A stretch of DNA of 64,000 nucleotides from Marisediminitalea oceani (GTDB taxonomy: Bacteria; Pseudomonadota; Gammaproteobacteria; Enterobacterales; Alteromonadaceae), in contig NZ_RCUA01000005.1 of NCBI RefSeq assembly GCF_003731635.1, positions 1 through 64,000 on the forward strand. Direction: 5' to 3'. The translations under genes and the position numbers were made by a program. Below are positions 28,051-36,996 of the stretch, piece by piece. Numbering within the stretch: the first letter of the stretch is position 1; each line of letters opens with the position of its first letter. A model generated the notes under the pieces. That model had not been told where the DNA came from. It was given only the letters and a program-made list of their open reading frames with translations, and made no database searches.

Positions 28051-28983
28051 ATGACTCGTATCGCCTGTGTGTTCCCTGGACAGGGCTCTCAAGCGGTTGG
28101 CATGCTCAAAGAGCTGGCCGACGTTCATCCGTCTATTCTCGACACCTTTGCGCAAGCCTCTGAAGCGCTGGGTTATGATTTGTGGGACGTGGTACAAAAC
28201 GACCCCGACAGTAAATTAAACGAAACCCAGGTAACGCAACCGGCGTTGTTAACCGCCAGTGTGGCGATATATCGCTTGCTGGCAGAGCAGGGCATTGCAC
28301 CGGAATATATGGCCGGTCACAGCCTGGGTGAATATTCTGCGCTGGTATGCGCCGGTGCATTGGATTTCGCTGAAGCCGTTAAGTTGGTTGAAGCTCGTGG
28401 TGAGTTTATGCAACAGGCAGTTCCGGCAGGTGCGGGCGCCATGTACGCCATTATTGGCCTGGATGACGACAGCATTGCTGAAATTTGTCATGACACCGCA
28501 GTGGCCACCGGCGACGTAGTATCACCGGTTAACTATAATTCGCCGGGTCAGGTAGTGATTGCTGGTGAAAAGAACGCCGCAGAACAGGCCGCTAACGCCT
28601 GTAAAGAGGCAGGTGCCAAGCGTGCATTACCACTGGCAGTAAGTGTGCCTTCTCACTGTGAATTAATGCGTCCGGCAGCCGATCATCTTGACGATAAGCT
28701 GGAAACCATCGCAATTGCCGAACCTACAGTGAAAGTAGTTAATAACGTTGATGTGGCGGTTGAGTCAGATCCTGCAGGCATTCGCAGCGCACTCGTTCGT
28801 CAGTTGTACTGCCCGGTGCAGTGGACCAAAACCGTGGAGTTTCTGGCCGCAGAAGGGATTGATACCATTATCGAAGTTGGTCCGGGTAAAGTGCTTACCG
28901 GACTCGGTAAACGAATTGTCAAATCTGTAAGTTATATTGCTGTTAACACCCCGGAGACGGTGGCAAGTTGGCAGGCAGAATAA
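28051..28983 (+). CDS. fabD: malonyl-CoA:ACP transacylase FabD
   Basis: Transfers malonyl from CoA to ACP. The 310-aa protein has PGQGSQ at 9-14, the nucleophile Ser91 in GHSLGEYSAL, and the conserved SVPSHCELM His. ATAAGGATGC precedes the ATG. It is 63 bp after fabH and 16 bp before fabG. Confidence 0.97.
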   Translation: MTRIACVFPGQGSQAVGMLKELADVHPSILDTFAQASEALGYDLWDVVQNDPDSKLNETQVTQPALLTASVAIYRLLAEQGIAPEYMAGHSLGEYSALVCAGALDFAEAVKLVEARGEFMQQAVPAGAGAMYAIIGLDDDSIAEICHDTAVATGDVVSPVNYNSPGQVVIAGEKNAAEQAANACKEAGAKRALPLAVSVPSHCELMRPAADHLDDKLETIAIAEPTVKVVNNVDVAVESDPAGIRSALVRQLYCPVQWTKTVEFLAAEGIDTIIEVGPGKVLTGLGKRIVKSVSYIAVNTPETVASWQAE

Positions 28984-28999
28984 TAGGAATCTTTTTCAA

Positions 29000-29740
29000 A
29001 TGAGCGATTTACAAGGTAAAATTGCCCTGGTTACCGGTGCCAGTCGTGGTATTGGTAAAGCGATAGCAACACAATTAGCCGCGCAGGGCGCTACCGTTAT
29101 TGGTACAGCTACCAGCGAAGGCGGAGCCGATGCTATCACCGAATACCTGGCGGCTTCCGGCGGCAAGGGTATGAAGCTGAATGTCACCGAAGAAGGAGCC
29201 GTGGATGCGCTGATTAAAGCCATCAACGAGGAATTTGGCGCGGTTGAGATCTTGATCAATAATGCAGGTATCACACGTGATAATCTGCTAATGAGAATGA
29301 AAGATGAAGAGTGGCAGGCGATTATCGATACTAACCTGACCGCTATCTTTTCATTGTCAAAAGCTGTTTTGCGTGGAATGATGAAGAAACGCTGCGGCCG
29401 CATTGTGAATGTGGGTTCTGTAGTGGGTAGTTCGGGTAATGCCGGACAAGCAAACTACGCGGCGGCGAAAGCCGGTGTCATTGGTTTTTCTAAATCACTG
29501 GCTCGCGAAGTGGCCTCTCGAGGCATTACGGTAAACGTTGTTGCACCAGGCTTTATCGATACCGATATGACCAAAGCCTTAAGTGACGAACAGCGTGAAG
29601 CCATTTTCAAAGATATTCCGGCGAATCGTTTGGGTCAGCCAGAAGAAGTTGCTGCAACGGTTGCGTTCCTGGTGAGCGACGGTGCGGCGTATATCTCTGG
29701 TGAGACAATCCATGTAAATGGTGGGATGTACATGGGCTAA
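29000..29740 (+). CDS. fabG: 3-oxoacyl-ACP reductase FabG
   Basis: NADPH-dependent short-chain dehydrogenase that reduces 3-oxoacyl-ACP. The 246-aa protein starts MSDLQGKIALVTGASRGIG (Rossmann glycine motif), with NNAG at 87-90 and the Ser140-Tyr153-Lys157 catalytic set (YAAAK). ATG 29000 behind TAGGAAT is chosen over an upstream frame opening inside fabD. It ends 202 bp before acpP, a gap that holds an acpP promoter. Confidence 0.96.
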   Translation: MSDLQGKIALVTGASRGIGKAIATQLAAQGATVIGTATSEGGADAITEYLAASGGKGMKLNVTEEGAVDALIKAINEEFGAVEILINNAGITRDNLLMRMKDEEWQAIIDTNLTAIFSLSKAVLRGMMKKRCGRIVNVGSVVGSSGNAGQANYAAAKAGVIGFSKSLAREVASRGITVNVVAPGFIDTDMTKALSDEQREAIFKDIPANRLGQPEEVAATVAFLVSDGAAYISGETIHVNGGMYMG

Positions 29741-29942
29741 CTCGATTTGTGTAATTTTTTGCAGTTTTGCATTGACACACAGACAGAGAAAGCCTTGAAT
29801 GTTAAAATCTTGTTGATTAAACTTAGTTGGTTGCTGGTTTGACCAGATAGATTGTTTTAGCTGGTCGCTTGCAAGCGATAATATTGCAAAATAAACTAGC
29901 GACAATTTTTGTATCTAGTGACGTTAAGGGAAACCTAGAATT

Positions 29943-30182
29943 ATGAGTAACATTGAAGAGCGCGTAAAAAAAATCATCGTTGAGCAGCTTGGTGTTAAAG
30001 AAGAAGAAGTAAAATCCGAAGCATCTTTTGTTGATGATCTGGGCGCTGATTCACTTGACACTGTTGAGTTAGTAATGGCGTTGGAAGAAGAATTCGACAC
30101 TGAAATTCCAGACGAAGAAGCAGAGAAAATCACTACTGTTCAGTCTGCAATTGACTACATCAACGCTAACAAAGACGCGTAA
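29943..30182 (+). CDS. acpP: acyl carrier protein
   Basis: A 79-aa acidic four-helix carrier for fatty-acid intermediates. Ser37 in GADSLDTVE is the 4'-phosphopantetheine site. TAAGGGAAACC precedes the ATG. The 202-bp gap before it includes TTGAAT, 17 bp, TAAACT at about 29796-29824, a plausible separate promoter, as expected for a very highly expressed gene. A terminator follows directly. Confidence 0.98.
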   Translation: MSNIEERVKKIIVEQLGVKEEEVKSEASFVDDLGADSLDTVELVMALEEEFDTEIPDEEAEKITTVQSAIDYINANKDA

Positions 30183-30202
30183 GCTTCTTTTTTAGATAGT
30201 GA

Positions 30203-30231
30203 AAAACGGCTCTGTAACAGAGCCGTTTTTG
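30203..30231 (+). terminator. rho-independent terminator after acpP
   Basis: The stem GAAAAACGGCTCTGT / AGAGCCGTTTTTG with a short loop and T-rich end lies 21 bp after the acpP stop. It should isolate the abundant acpP mRNA from fabF, allowing partial read-through. Confidence 0.9.
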
Positions 30232-30312
30232 TATGTATTGTTATAGCTCAACGTGCACTTTGTAGTGTTTACTGTTGGGTTTTTCTGATTAGTTCCAATG
30301 CGAGGACATTCT

Positions 30313-31551
30313 GTGACAAAACGTCGCGTAGTGGTTACTGGCTTGGGTACGCTGTCCCCTTTAGGTTTGTCTACCGACAAAACCTGGCGCCGAATTCTGG
30401 CTGGCGAAAGCGGGATTGGCGACATTACCCATTTTGATTGCAGTAACTATTCCACCCGGTTTGCCGGTCAAATCAATGATTTTGATCCGCAAGACTATAT
30501 CGATAAAAAAGAAACCAAGAAAATGGACCGCTTTATCCAGTTGGGTATTGCCGCGGGCAAGCAGGCATTTCAGGACTCGGGTCTTGAGGTAACGCCTGAA
30601 AACGCGTCTCGCGTGGGCATTGCTATTGGTTCAGGTATTGGCGGTCTGGAGCTTATCGAAGAAAACCACTCCAAGCTGGTTAACAGCGGCCCTCGTCGGG
30701 TATCGCCGTTCTTTGTACCTTCCACCATTACCAATATGATTTCCGGATTTCTGTCGATTATGGCAGGGCTGAAAGGGCCTAACCTGAATATTGTGACTGC
30801 CTGTACCACAGGTGTACACAACATTGGTGTAGCGGCCCGGACTATCGCTTATGGCGATGCGGATGCAATGCTTGCCGGTGGCGCCGAAGCGTCTATTACG
30901 CCATTGGGTATGGCTGGTTTTGCCTCTGCTCGTGCACTGTCTTCCCGCAACGATTCACCGCAACAGGCAAGTCGCCCGTGGGACAAGGACCGTGACGGTT
31001 TCGTTATGGGCGAAGGCGCCGGTGTGGTAATGCTCGAGGAATACGAAGCGGCCAAAGCACGCGGCGCGACCATTTATGCGGAGCTGGTAGGCTTTGGCAT
31101 GAGCGGTGATGCGTACCATATGACCTCGCCGCCAGAGAATGGCGAAGGCGCTGCAGCGTCGATGGTAAATGCCATCAACGATGCCAAAATTGACCCGTCC
31201 CTGATTGGTTATATCAACGCGCACGGCACGTCAACGCCGGCCGGTGATATTGCCGAAGTGTCTGCGGTGAAGAGCGTCTTTGGGGAGCATGCGCACAAAG
31301 TGCTGGTTAGCTCAACGAAGTCCATGACCGGTCACTTATTGGGTGCTGCCGGTTCGGTTGAGGCGATTTTCACAATTCTGGCTCTGCGCGACAAACTGGC
31401 TCCGCCCACTATTAACCTGGACGAACCGGGTGAAGGGTGCGATCTGGACTTTGTCCCGCATAAAGCCAAAGCCTTTGAGGAAGAGTACGCACTGTGTAAC
31501 TCCTTCGGTTTTGGTGGCACCAATGGCAGCTTGATTTTCAAGCGCCCATAA
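30313..31551 (+). CDS. fabF: 3-oxoacyl-ACP synthase II FabF
   Basis: Elongating beta-ketoacyl-ACP synthase. The GTG start at 30313 follows GAGGACATT at good spacing and gives 412 aa, close to the 413 of E. coli; an ATG at 30298 would place its own Shine-Dalgarno inside the gene. Catalytic Cys164 is in [10 protein letters not shown] (the usual Ser after CT is Thr here), with the two His in [11 protein letters not shown] and [14 protein letters not shown]. It is followed by a terminator. Confidence 0.96.
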   Translation: MTKRRVVVTGLGTLSPLGLSTDKTWRRILAGESGIGDITHFDCSNYSTRFAGQINDFDPQDYIDKKETKKMDRFIQLGIAAGKQAFQDSGLEVTPENASRVGIAIGSGIGGLELIEENHSKLVNSGPRRVSPFFVPSTITNMISGFLSIMAGLKGPNLNIVTACTTGVHNIGVAARTIAYGDADAMLAGGAEASITPLGMAGFASARALSSRNDSPQQASRPWDKDRDGFVMGEGAGVVMLEEYEAAKARGATIYAELVGFGMSGDAYHMTSPPENGEGAAASMVNAINDAKIDPSLIGYINAHGTSTPAGDIAEVSAVKSVFGEHAHKVLVSSTKSMTGHLLGAAGSVEAIFTILALRDKLAPPTINLDEPGEGCDLDFVPHKAKAFEEEYALCNSFGFGGTNGSLIFKRP

Positions 31552-31569
31552 GCCGATATTGATATACAC

Positions 31570-31597
31570 AAAAGGGAGCCTGGTGCTCCCTTTTTCT
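31570..31597 (+). terminator. rho-independent terminator after fabF
   Basis: Stem AAAAGGGAGC / GCTCCCTTTTT with a CTGGT loop and T run, 19 bp after the fabF stop. Confidence 0.88.
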
Positions 31598-31698
31598 TTG
31601 CGGTCGTTATCATCATTCTCCGCGACTTGGTATTAACAGAATTGCTGATACAATACCCGTCTGAAACTGACTAACCCGGTGACTGCCGAACGCGCTGT

Positions 31699-32526
31699 AT
31701 GACTGATCCCAATGGACTGGCTCCACTCAAACAATTTGCCCTCAATGACCGGCTGGCCAATTATGGTGACGGTACGTTTACCACTATGCGCGTGTTGGAT
31801 GGCAAGGTTGCCCTGCTGAATCGCCACATTAATCGCCTGATAAATGACAGCCAGGCCCTTGGTTTAACGGTTGAAGCCGAAGTCATTCGACAGGTGATTG
31901 CGGCCGCCTTACCAGAGCGAAATGAGGGTGTGCTAAAGGTGTTAATTGGTGCCGGGCAGGGCGGTCGCGGTTATGCGCGTCTGGCAGAGCCAAACATAAA
32001 CGTTGCTGTAAGCTGGCATGATGTGCCTGCTGTTTATCAAAGCTGGCAACAACAGGGCATTCACGTAGGGACTGTGCCGGTCTCTTTAGCCAGACAGCCT
32101 TTACTGGCCGGATTAAAGCATGCCAATCGTTTAGAGCAGGTTTTCATTAAACAGGCGTTGGCTCATACAGATTTCGACGATGCGATTGTAACCGACACCG
32201 AACAAAATATTATTGAAGCCAGTGCTGCAAACCTATTCTGGCTGGTTGGTGGGCAGTGGTTTACTTCATCACTGGCCCTGGCTGGCGTTAATGGCGTTAT
32301 GCGGCAATTTATTCTCGATAATTGCCCGGATATCCACATTATCGAACAGCAGTTAACAGAGATAGCCCACGTTGATGCCATGTTTTTATCCAATGCGCTG
32401 ATGCAAATCGTTCCGGTGAAAACCCTCACCTTAGGTGAGTCTAAACGTGAACTTGCCATTGCGCCGGTCCTGTCGCTCCACAAGTCACTGGCACCGGCTT
32501 ATGCGGGAGAATACGGTGCTGCGTAA
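31699..32526 (+). CDS. pabC: aminodeoxychorismate lyase PabC
   Basis: Fold-type IV PLP enzyme that turns 4-amino-4-deoxychorismate into 4-aminobenzoate and pyruvate for folate. The 275-aa protein has NDRLANYGDGTFTTMR near the start and the PLP lysine Lys140 in AGLKHANRLEQV. Its position between fabF and mltG is the conserved gammaproteobacterial one, which supports pabC over other class IV enzymes. It overlaps the mltG start at 32516. Confidence 0.93.
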   Translation: MTDPNGLAPLKQFALNDRLANYGDGTFTTMRVLDGKVALLNRHINRLINDSQALGLTVEAEVIRQVIAAALPERNEGVLKVLIGAGQGGRGYARLAEPNINVAVSWHDVPAVYQSWQQQGIHVGTVPVSLARQPLLAGLKHANRLEQVFIKQALAHTDFDDAIVTDTEQNIIEASAANLFWLVGGQWFTSSLALAGVNGVMRQFILDNCPDIHIIEQQLTEIAHVDAMFLSNALMQIVPVKTLTLGESKRELAIAPVLSLHKSLAPAYAGEYGAA

Positions 32527-33547
32527 ACTGGCCTTAGGATTAATCATTGTAGTAGGCGCAGCTATGGCAACCATGGGCTGGTTGCATCAGCAATTTGCTA
32601 AGCCGCTGAATATTGAGCAACGCCAGTTATTTACCCTGCCGCCAGGCCAGGGCGCCATTGAAACGCTGCTGCGTTTTGAGCAGCAAGGGTGGCTGCCCAT
32701 GCCTACTCTGGCAGCCCGGCTGTGGCTTAAGCTGGTATATGGTGGCCAGCCTATTCTGGCCGGTACCTATGCCTTTGAGCCGCCATTAACACTGGCGGGT
32801 GCCTTTGAACTACTTTCCCATGGCGAGGAAGTACAGTTTGATATCAGCCTGATTGAAGGGCAAACCTACCAGCAATGGCTGACAACGCTTAAGGCACATC
32901 CGCGCCTTAAAGCTGACCTCACTGATAATGAGGAAGCGCTTGTACAGCGCCTTATTGCACAATGGCAGCCCTACAGCGCTGAGCCATTACATAGTCTTGA
33001 AGGCCTGCTGTTGGCGGATACCTATCACTTTACCAATCAGACACCAGCCAGTGAGATTCTTGAACGAGCGTCTGATGCCATGCAGGAGTATCTGCTGGAG
33101 AACTGGGCTAAACGCGAACCAGGTTTGCCCTATGAGGCGCCGGTGGAAGTGTTAACCATGGCGTCGATTATCGAAAAAGAAACGGCGCTTGCATCGGAGC
33201 GGGCCCGTATTGCCGGAGTATTTGTTAATCGGCTTGAGCAGAACATGCGGTTGCAAACCGATCCAACGGTCATTTACGGCCTCGGCGAACGGTTTGACGG
33301 AAATCTGACCCGCAAGCATTTACGCGAAGATACCCCTTATAATACCTACGTACATAAAGGGTTGCCTCCAGGGCCTATTGCTATGATTGGCCGGGTCGCC
33401 ATTGATGCTGCCCTGCAGCCGGCACTGACGTCGGAGCTCTATTTTGTGGCTCGTGGTGATGGCAGCCACCAGTTTTCCAATACATTAGAACAACATAATC
33501 AAGCGGTACGAGAGTTCCAGCTAAACCGAAAGGACGGACAACCATAG
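32516..33547 (+). CDS. mltG: endolytic murein transglycosylase MltG (YceG-like)
   Basis: Inner-membrane lytic transglycosylase that cuts nascent glycan strands and sets their length. GTG 32516 with GGGAGA five bases upstream gives 343 aa with a membrane segment at about 4-22, then a LysM-like part and the YceG domain. The catalytic Glu is Glu220 in ASIIEKETA; RLQTDPTVIYGLG and PYNTY..KGLPPGPIA are family blocks. The start overlaps the pabC 3' end by 11 bp. Confidence 0.95.
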   Translation: MLRKLALGLIIVVGAAMATMGWLHQQFAKPLNIEQRQLFTLPPGQGAIETLLRFEQQGWLPMPTLAARLWLKLVYGGQPILAGTYAFEPPLTLAGAFELLSHGEEVQFDISLIEGQTYQQWLTTLKAHPRLKADLTDNEEALVQRLIAQWQPYSAEPLHSLEGLLLADTYHFTNQTPASEILERASDAMQEYLLENWAKREPGLPYEAPVEVLTMASIIEKETALASERARIAGVFVNRLEQNMRLQTDPTVIYGLGERFDGNLTRKHLREDTPYNTYVHKGLPPGPIAMIGRVAIDAALQPALTSELYFVARGDGSHQFSNTLEQHNQAVREFQLNRKDGQP

Positions 33548-34168
33548 ATGTCAGGTAAGTTTATCGTCGTTGAAGGCCTGGAAGGGGCCGGCAAGAGTTC
33601 AGTGATTGCACTGGTAGAGCAAGCGGTTAAGTCAAAAGGCTTTACTACCGTGACAACCCGGGAACCCGGCGGCACGCCCATGGCCGAGGCCATTCGCAAC
33701 TGCGTAAAGCAAATCTGGCAGGAAAATGTGGTTGAGGAAACCGAGCTGATGCTGATGTATGCCGCGCGGGCGCAACTGTTGGCTAACGTGATCAAACCGG
33801 CTATGGATGCAGGCAGCTGGGTGATTGGCGATCGTCATGATTTATCCTCGCAGGCCTATCAGGGCGGCGGCCGCGAAATTGCACAAGCCACGCTGTCGGC
33901 GCTCAGTGACATTACGTTAAAAGGGTTTAAACCCGACCTCACTCTGTATCTGGATGTTGAGCCGGCTGTGGGATTAGAACGAGCCCGCGGGCGTGGTGAG
34001 CTGGACCGCATTGAGTTAGCCGGCCTGGGCTTTTTTGAGCGTACCCGGGCCCGTTATCTGCAACTGGCTGCGGCAGATAGCAGCATAATCACCATTGATG
34101 CCATGCAGCCTATGGCCGATGTGCATCGGGATGTTCAACGCACGCTGGAGCAGTATCTTTCATGCTAG
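33548..34168 (+). CDS. tmk: thymidylate kinase
   Basis: Phosphorylates dTMP to dTDP. The 206-aa protein has the P-loop GLEGAGKSS at 10-18, the TREPGGTP motif and [13 protein letters not shown], with a lid arginine region [12 protein letters not shown]. It starts immediately after the mltG stop and overlaps holB by 7 bp. Confidence 0.97.
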   Translation: MSGKFIVVEGLEGAGKSSVIALVEQAVKSKGFTTVTTREPGGTPMAEAIRNCVKQIWQENVVEETELMLMYAARAQLLANVIKPAMDAGSWVIGDRHDLSSQAYQGGGREIAQATLSALSDITLKGFKPDLTLYLDVEPAVGLERARGRGELDRIELAGLGFFERTRARYLQLAAADSSIITIDAMQPMADVHRDVQRTLEQYLSC

Positions 34169-35046
34169 CGTTACCCTGGTTAGCCGAGCGATATCAGCAG
34201 CTGGTACAGCGCTTTCAGACCAGTACACTACACCATGGCATTTTGCTGAGTGGCCCGCAGGGCGTGGGCAAGCGTGAGTTAGCTGATGCCCTGATGCAGG
34301 CCATACTGTGTTTGCACCCGAGGAGTGACGGCCCCTGCGGTGAATGCCAGAGTTGCAAACTGATTGAGGCAGGTACCCATCCCGACCGTTACGTGCTGGA
34401 AAGCGATAAACAGCTAGGCGTTGATGCCATCCGTGAAGCTATTGGTAAGTTAAATACCACGGCGCAGATTGGCCGTCACAAAGTGTTGATCATTCCGGCA
34501 GCCGAGCGGATGACCGAAGCGGCCTCTAATGCTTTACTTAAAACGCTGGAAGAGCCCACCGACAACACTTACCTGTTGTTATTAACGCACCGGGTAGCCG
34601 GATTATTACCGACTATTTTAAGCCGCTGTGAAAAGCACGTCATTGCCACACCATCCGCGGAGCAAAGTCTTAGCTGGCTGGCAGGTCAGGGCCATGATGA
34701 GGTTGATCAGGCACTACTCAACGCTTACGGAAATGCGCCACTTCGTGTTGCCCGGGCGTTAACCGACGAGAGCGCGCTAAGTTACCGTGATTTTCTGACC
34801 GGTTTGGAAGGATTGCTGGGTAATAACCAGGACGTGACAGAAGTGGCGTCGAAGTGGCAGGACCACGCAGAACAGGTGATTTACTGGTGCCAGCAGTATT
34901 ATCATGATCAATACTGCAAAACACAGCGTAAAGAAGACTTGCAACGTTATCAGCACTGTATCGCTTATGCTGTCCGGGTGCGTCATCCCGGCGTTAATAA
35001 AGTGCTGCTGTTGAGTCAGATTTTTTCATTACTAAAACAAGCCTAA
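34162..35046 (+). CDS. holB: DNA polymerase III subunit delta' (HolB)
   Basis: Clamp-loader subunit. The 294-aa protein has a Walker-A-like [10 protein letters not shown], a zinc module CGECQSCK (with an upstream Cys), and the [17 protein letters not shown] / [11 protein letters not shown] blocks with the SRC motif. It overlaps tmk, as in E. coli. It is followed 10 bp later by the TatD-family gene; no pilZ gene intervenes, unlike in some relatives. Confidence 0.95.
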   Translation: MLALPWLAERYQQLVQRFQTSTLHHGILLSGPQGVGKRELADALMQAILCLHPRSDGPCGECQSCKLIEAGTHPDRYVLESDKQLGVDAIREAIGKLNTTAQIGRHKVLIIPAAERMTEAASNALLKTLEEPTDNTYLLLLTHRVAGLLPTILSRCEKHVIATPSAEQSLSWLAGQGHDEVDQALLNAYGNAPLRVARALTDESALSYRDFLTGLEGLLGNNQDVTEVASKWQDHAEQVIYWCQQYYHDQYCKTQRKEDLQRYQHCIAYAVRVRHPGVNKVLLLSQIFSLLKQA

Positions 35047-35056
35047 GGAGCTTTTT

Positions 35057-35833
35057 TTGTTTGTAGATTCTCATTGTCATCTCGACCGCCTGAAACAAAA
35101 TACCGAAGAGTTGGCGCAAACGCTGGCTTTTGCCCGCCAGCGCGGGGTAGAGCATTTCCTCTGTGTATCGGTATCGGTAAAAGATTACCCGCAGATGCTC
35201 AGTACGGTCAGTCATTTTGATGATGTCTCGGTGTCCTGTGGCGTGCATCCCTTGCATCAGGAAGATGCCTGCGATTACGACACCTTACTGGCAGCTGCCA
35301 GTAGCGATAAGGTGATTGCGATTGGCGAAACAGGACTGGATTACTATTACAGCGAAGATACCCGTGAGGTGCAGATCCAGTCGTTTATCGACCATATCAA
35401 AGTGGCTAATGAAACCAACAAGCCGCTGATTATTCATACCCGCGATGCCCGCGAGGATACCATCGCGCTGTTAAAGCAGTACAAAGCCGAACACACTGTT
35501 GGTGTGCTGCATTGCTTTACCGAAGATTTACCCATGGCCGAGGCGGCCATGGAAATGGGCTTTTATATCTCCATTTCCGGCATTGTTACCTTTAAGTCTG
35601 CGGAAGAATTACAGGCAGTAACCAAGGCTATTCCGCTTGAACGGTTACTGATTGAAACCGATTCTCCCTGGCTGGCACCGGTACCCCACCGCGGTAAACC
35701 CAATCAGCCCGGCTATGTGGTAGAAGTTGCTGAATTTATTGCTGAACTTCGCGGCATCAGTGTGGATGAACTGGCAAAAGCCACTACAGCGAATTTTTAT
35801 CGCCTGTTTTCTGGCATTAAGCCGAATAGTTAA
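35057..35833 (+). CDS. TatD-family metal-dependent hydrolase (YcfH-like)
   Basis: A 258-aa TatD/YcfH-type amidohydrolase-fold deoxyribonuclease. Metal residues: HCH at 6-8 in VDSHCHLDRL, Glu in IGETGLDYYY, then HTRDA, HCFTE and the Asp in IETDSPWLAP. The start is TTG 35057 with AAGGAG eight bases upstream. Conserved position after holB. Confidence 0.93.
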   Translation: MFVDSHCHLDRLKQNTEELAQTLAFARQRGVEHFLCVSVSVKDYPQMLSTVSHFDDVSVSCGVHPLHQEDACDYDTLLAAASSDKVIAIGETGLDYYYSEDTREVQIQSFIDHIKVANETNKPLIIHTRDAREDTIALLKQYKAEHTVGVLHCFTEDLPMAEAAMEMGFYISISGIVTFKSAEELQAVTKAIPLERLLIETDSPWLAPVPHRGKPNQPGYVVEVAEFIAELRGISVDELAKATTANFYRLFSGIKPNS

Positions 35834-35838
35834 ACGCC

Positions 35839-36402
35839 ATGTCTGACTGGAGCGCGTTACTGTTAAAAAGTCTCGACAAAACCCGGGATATGCCGGAAAG
35901 CCGCTATTTTCAGCTGGCGACGGTTGATAGCAGCGGCCTGCCGCACAATCGCACTGTGGTGTGTCGCGGGGTAGATGAGAACCAGTCCCTGATGTGGGTG
36001 GTTACCGACACCCGCAACAAGAAAGTTGCTGAGCTTAAGGGCAACCCTCACGCGGCGGTTTGTTGGTATTTCGCCAAAACCCGTGAACAATACCGAATGA
36101 CGGTAAACTGCAGGGTGGATACGCCGAACGGTGACAGAGCGTTATGCCAGCAACATTGGGAGCGTTTGTCAGTGGCGGCCCGGCAACAGTTTTTATGGGG
36201 CGAACCCGGCAGCGAGCGCACAGCCCCGAAAAAGTCTCTGATTGATCACAGTGCCAACACGGATGTCTTGCCCGATCATTTCTGCGTGCTAACCCTACTG
36301 GTAGAAAGTGTGGACTACCTTAATCTGCGCGGTAACCCGCAGCAACGGCAGTGTTTTGAAAAACACCAGGGGCAGTGGTATAGTAAAGAGCTTATTCCCT
36401 GA
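35839..36402 (+). CDS. flavin-binding PNPOx-like oxidoreductase family protein
   Basis: A 187-aa split-barrel FMN-binding protein resembling pyridoxamine 5'-phosphate oxidase (Alr4036-type). Seen: SRYFQLATVDSSGLPHNRTVVCRGV, MWVVTDTRNKKVAELKGNPHAAVCWYFAKTREQYRM and an RGNPQQRQ near the end. It probably binds FMN and acts in redox chemistry; a role in PLP synthesis is not implied. It lies six bp after the TatD gene and 13 bp before the macro-domain gene. Confidence 0.8.
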   Translation: MSDWSALLLKSLDKTRDMPESRYFQLATVDSSGLPHNRTVVCRGVDENQSLMWVVTDTRNKKVAELKGNPHAAVCWYFAKTREQYRMTVNCRVDTPNGDRALCQQHWERLSVAARQQFLWGEPGSERTAPKKSLIDHSANTDVLPDHFCVLTLLVESVDYLNLRGNPQQRQCFEKHQGQWYSKELIP

Positions 36403-36415
36403 ACGGTAAACGCTA

Positions 36416-36940
36416 ATGGCCATTCGCTTTGTGTTGGGTGATATCACCAGTGCAACCACCGATGCTATCGTTAATGCGGCTAACCCGGCCATGCTGGGCG
36501 GCGGAGGCGTTGATGGTGCCATTCACCGGGCTGCAGGACCTGAGCTGTTAAAAGCCTGCCAGGCGGTAGCGGTAAAAGATGGCGTGCGCTGTCCACCGGG
36601 AGAAGCGCGAATAACTCCAGCGGGTAAACTGGCGGCTAAATTTGTTATTCATACGGTAGGGCCTATCTACCATCAGGATCCACATCCCGCCCAAACCCTG
36701 GCTAGTGCCTATCAGCAAAGTTGCCGGCTGGCCGTTCACAACGGCTGCCAATCGGTGGCTTTCCCGGCTATATCCTGTGGTGTTTATGGCTACCCTCATA
36801 AGGAAGCGGCAAGTGTGGCTATTAACGCTTGTTTACAATTTGCATCCGCACTTAAGATTGATTTTTACCTCTTTGACCAGACACTATACGACTGTTTTGT
36901 ATCTCAGTGGCAGACGATTAAACAACAGCAGCAACAATAA
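36416..36940 (+). CDS. macro domain protein, O-acetyl-ADP-ribose deacetylase-like (YmdB type)
   Basis: A 174-aa stand-alone macro domain. The ADP-ribose-binding signature IVNAANPAMLGGGGVDGAIHRAAG (about residues 18-41) and the second loop FPAISCGVYGYPHKEAA are plain. Members deacetylate O-acetyl-ADP-ribose or remove ADP-ribose from proteins; E. coli YmdB also modulates RNase III. It is the last gene of the long plus-strand block that began at yceD. Confidence 0.93.
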   Translation: MAIRFVLGDITSATTDAIVNAANPAMLGGGGVDGAIHRAAGPELLKACQAVAVKDGVRCPPGEARITPAGKLAAKFVIHTVGPIYHQDPHPAQTLASAYQQSCRLAVHNGCQSVAFPAISCGVYGYPHKEAASVAINACLQFASALKIDFYLFDQTLYDCFVSQWQTIKQQQQQ

Positions 36941-36996
36941 AACTTTTTGGGCTGCGTCTGCGACTATATTTAAAAGCACCTGAAACGGAGTTGGTG

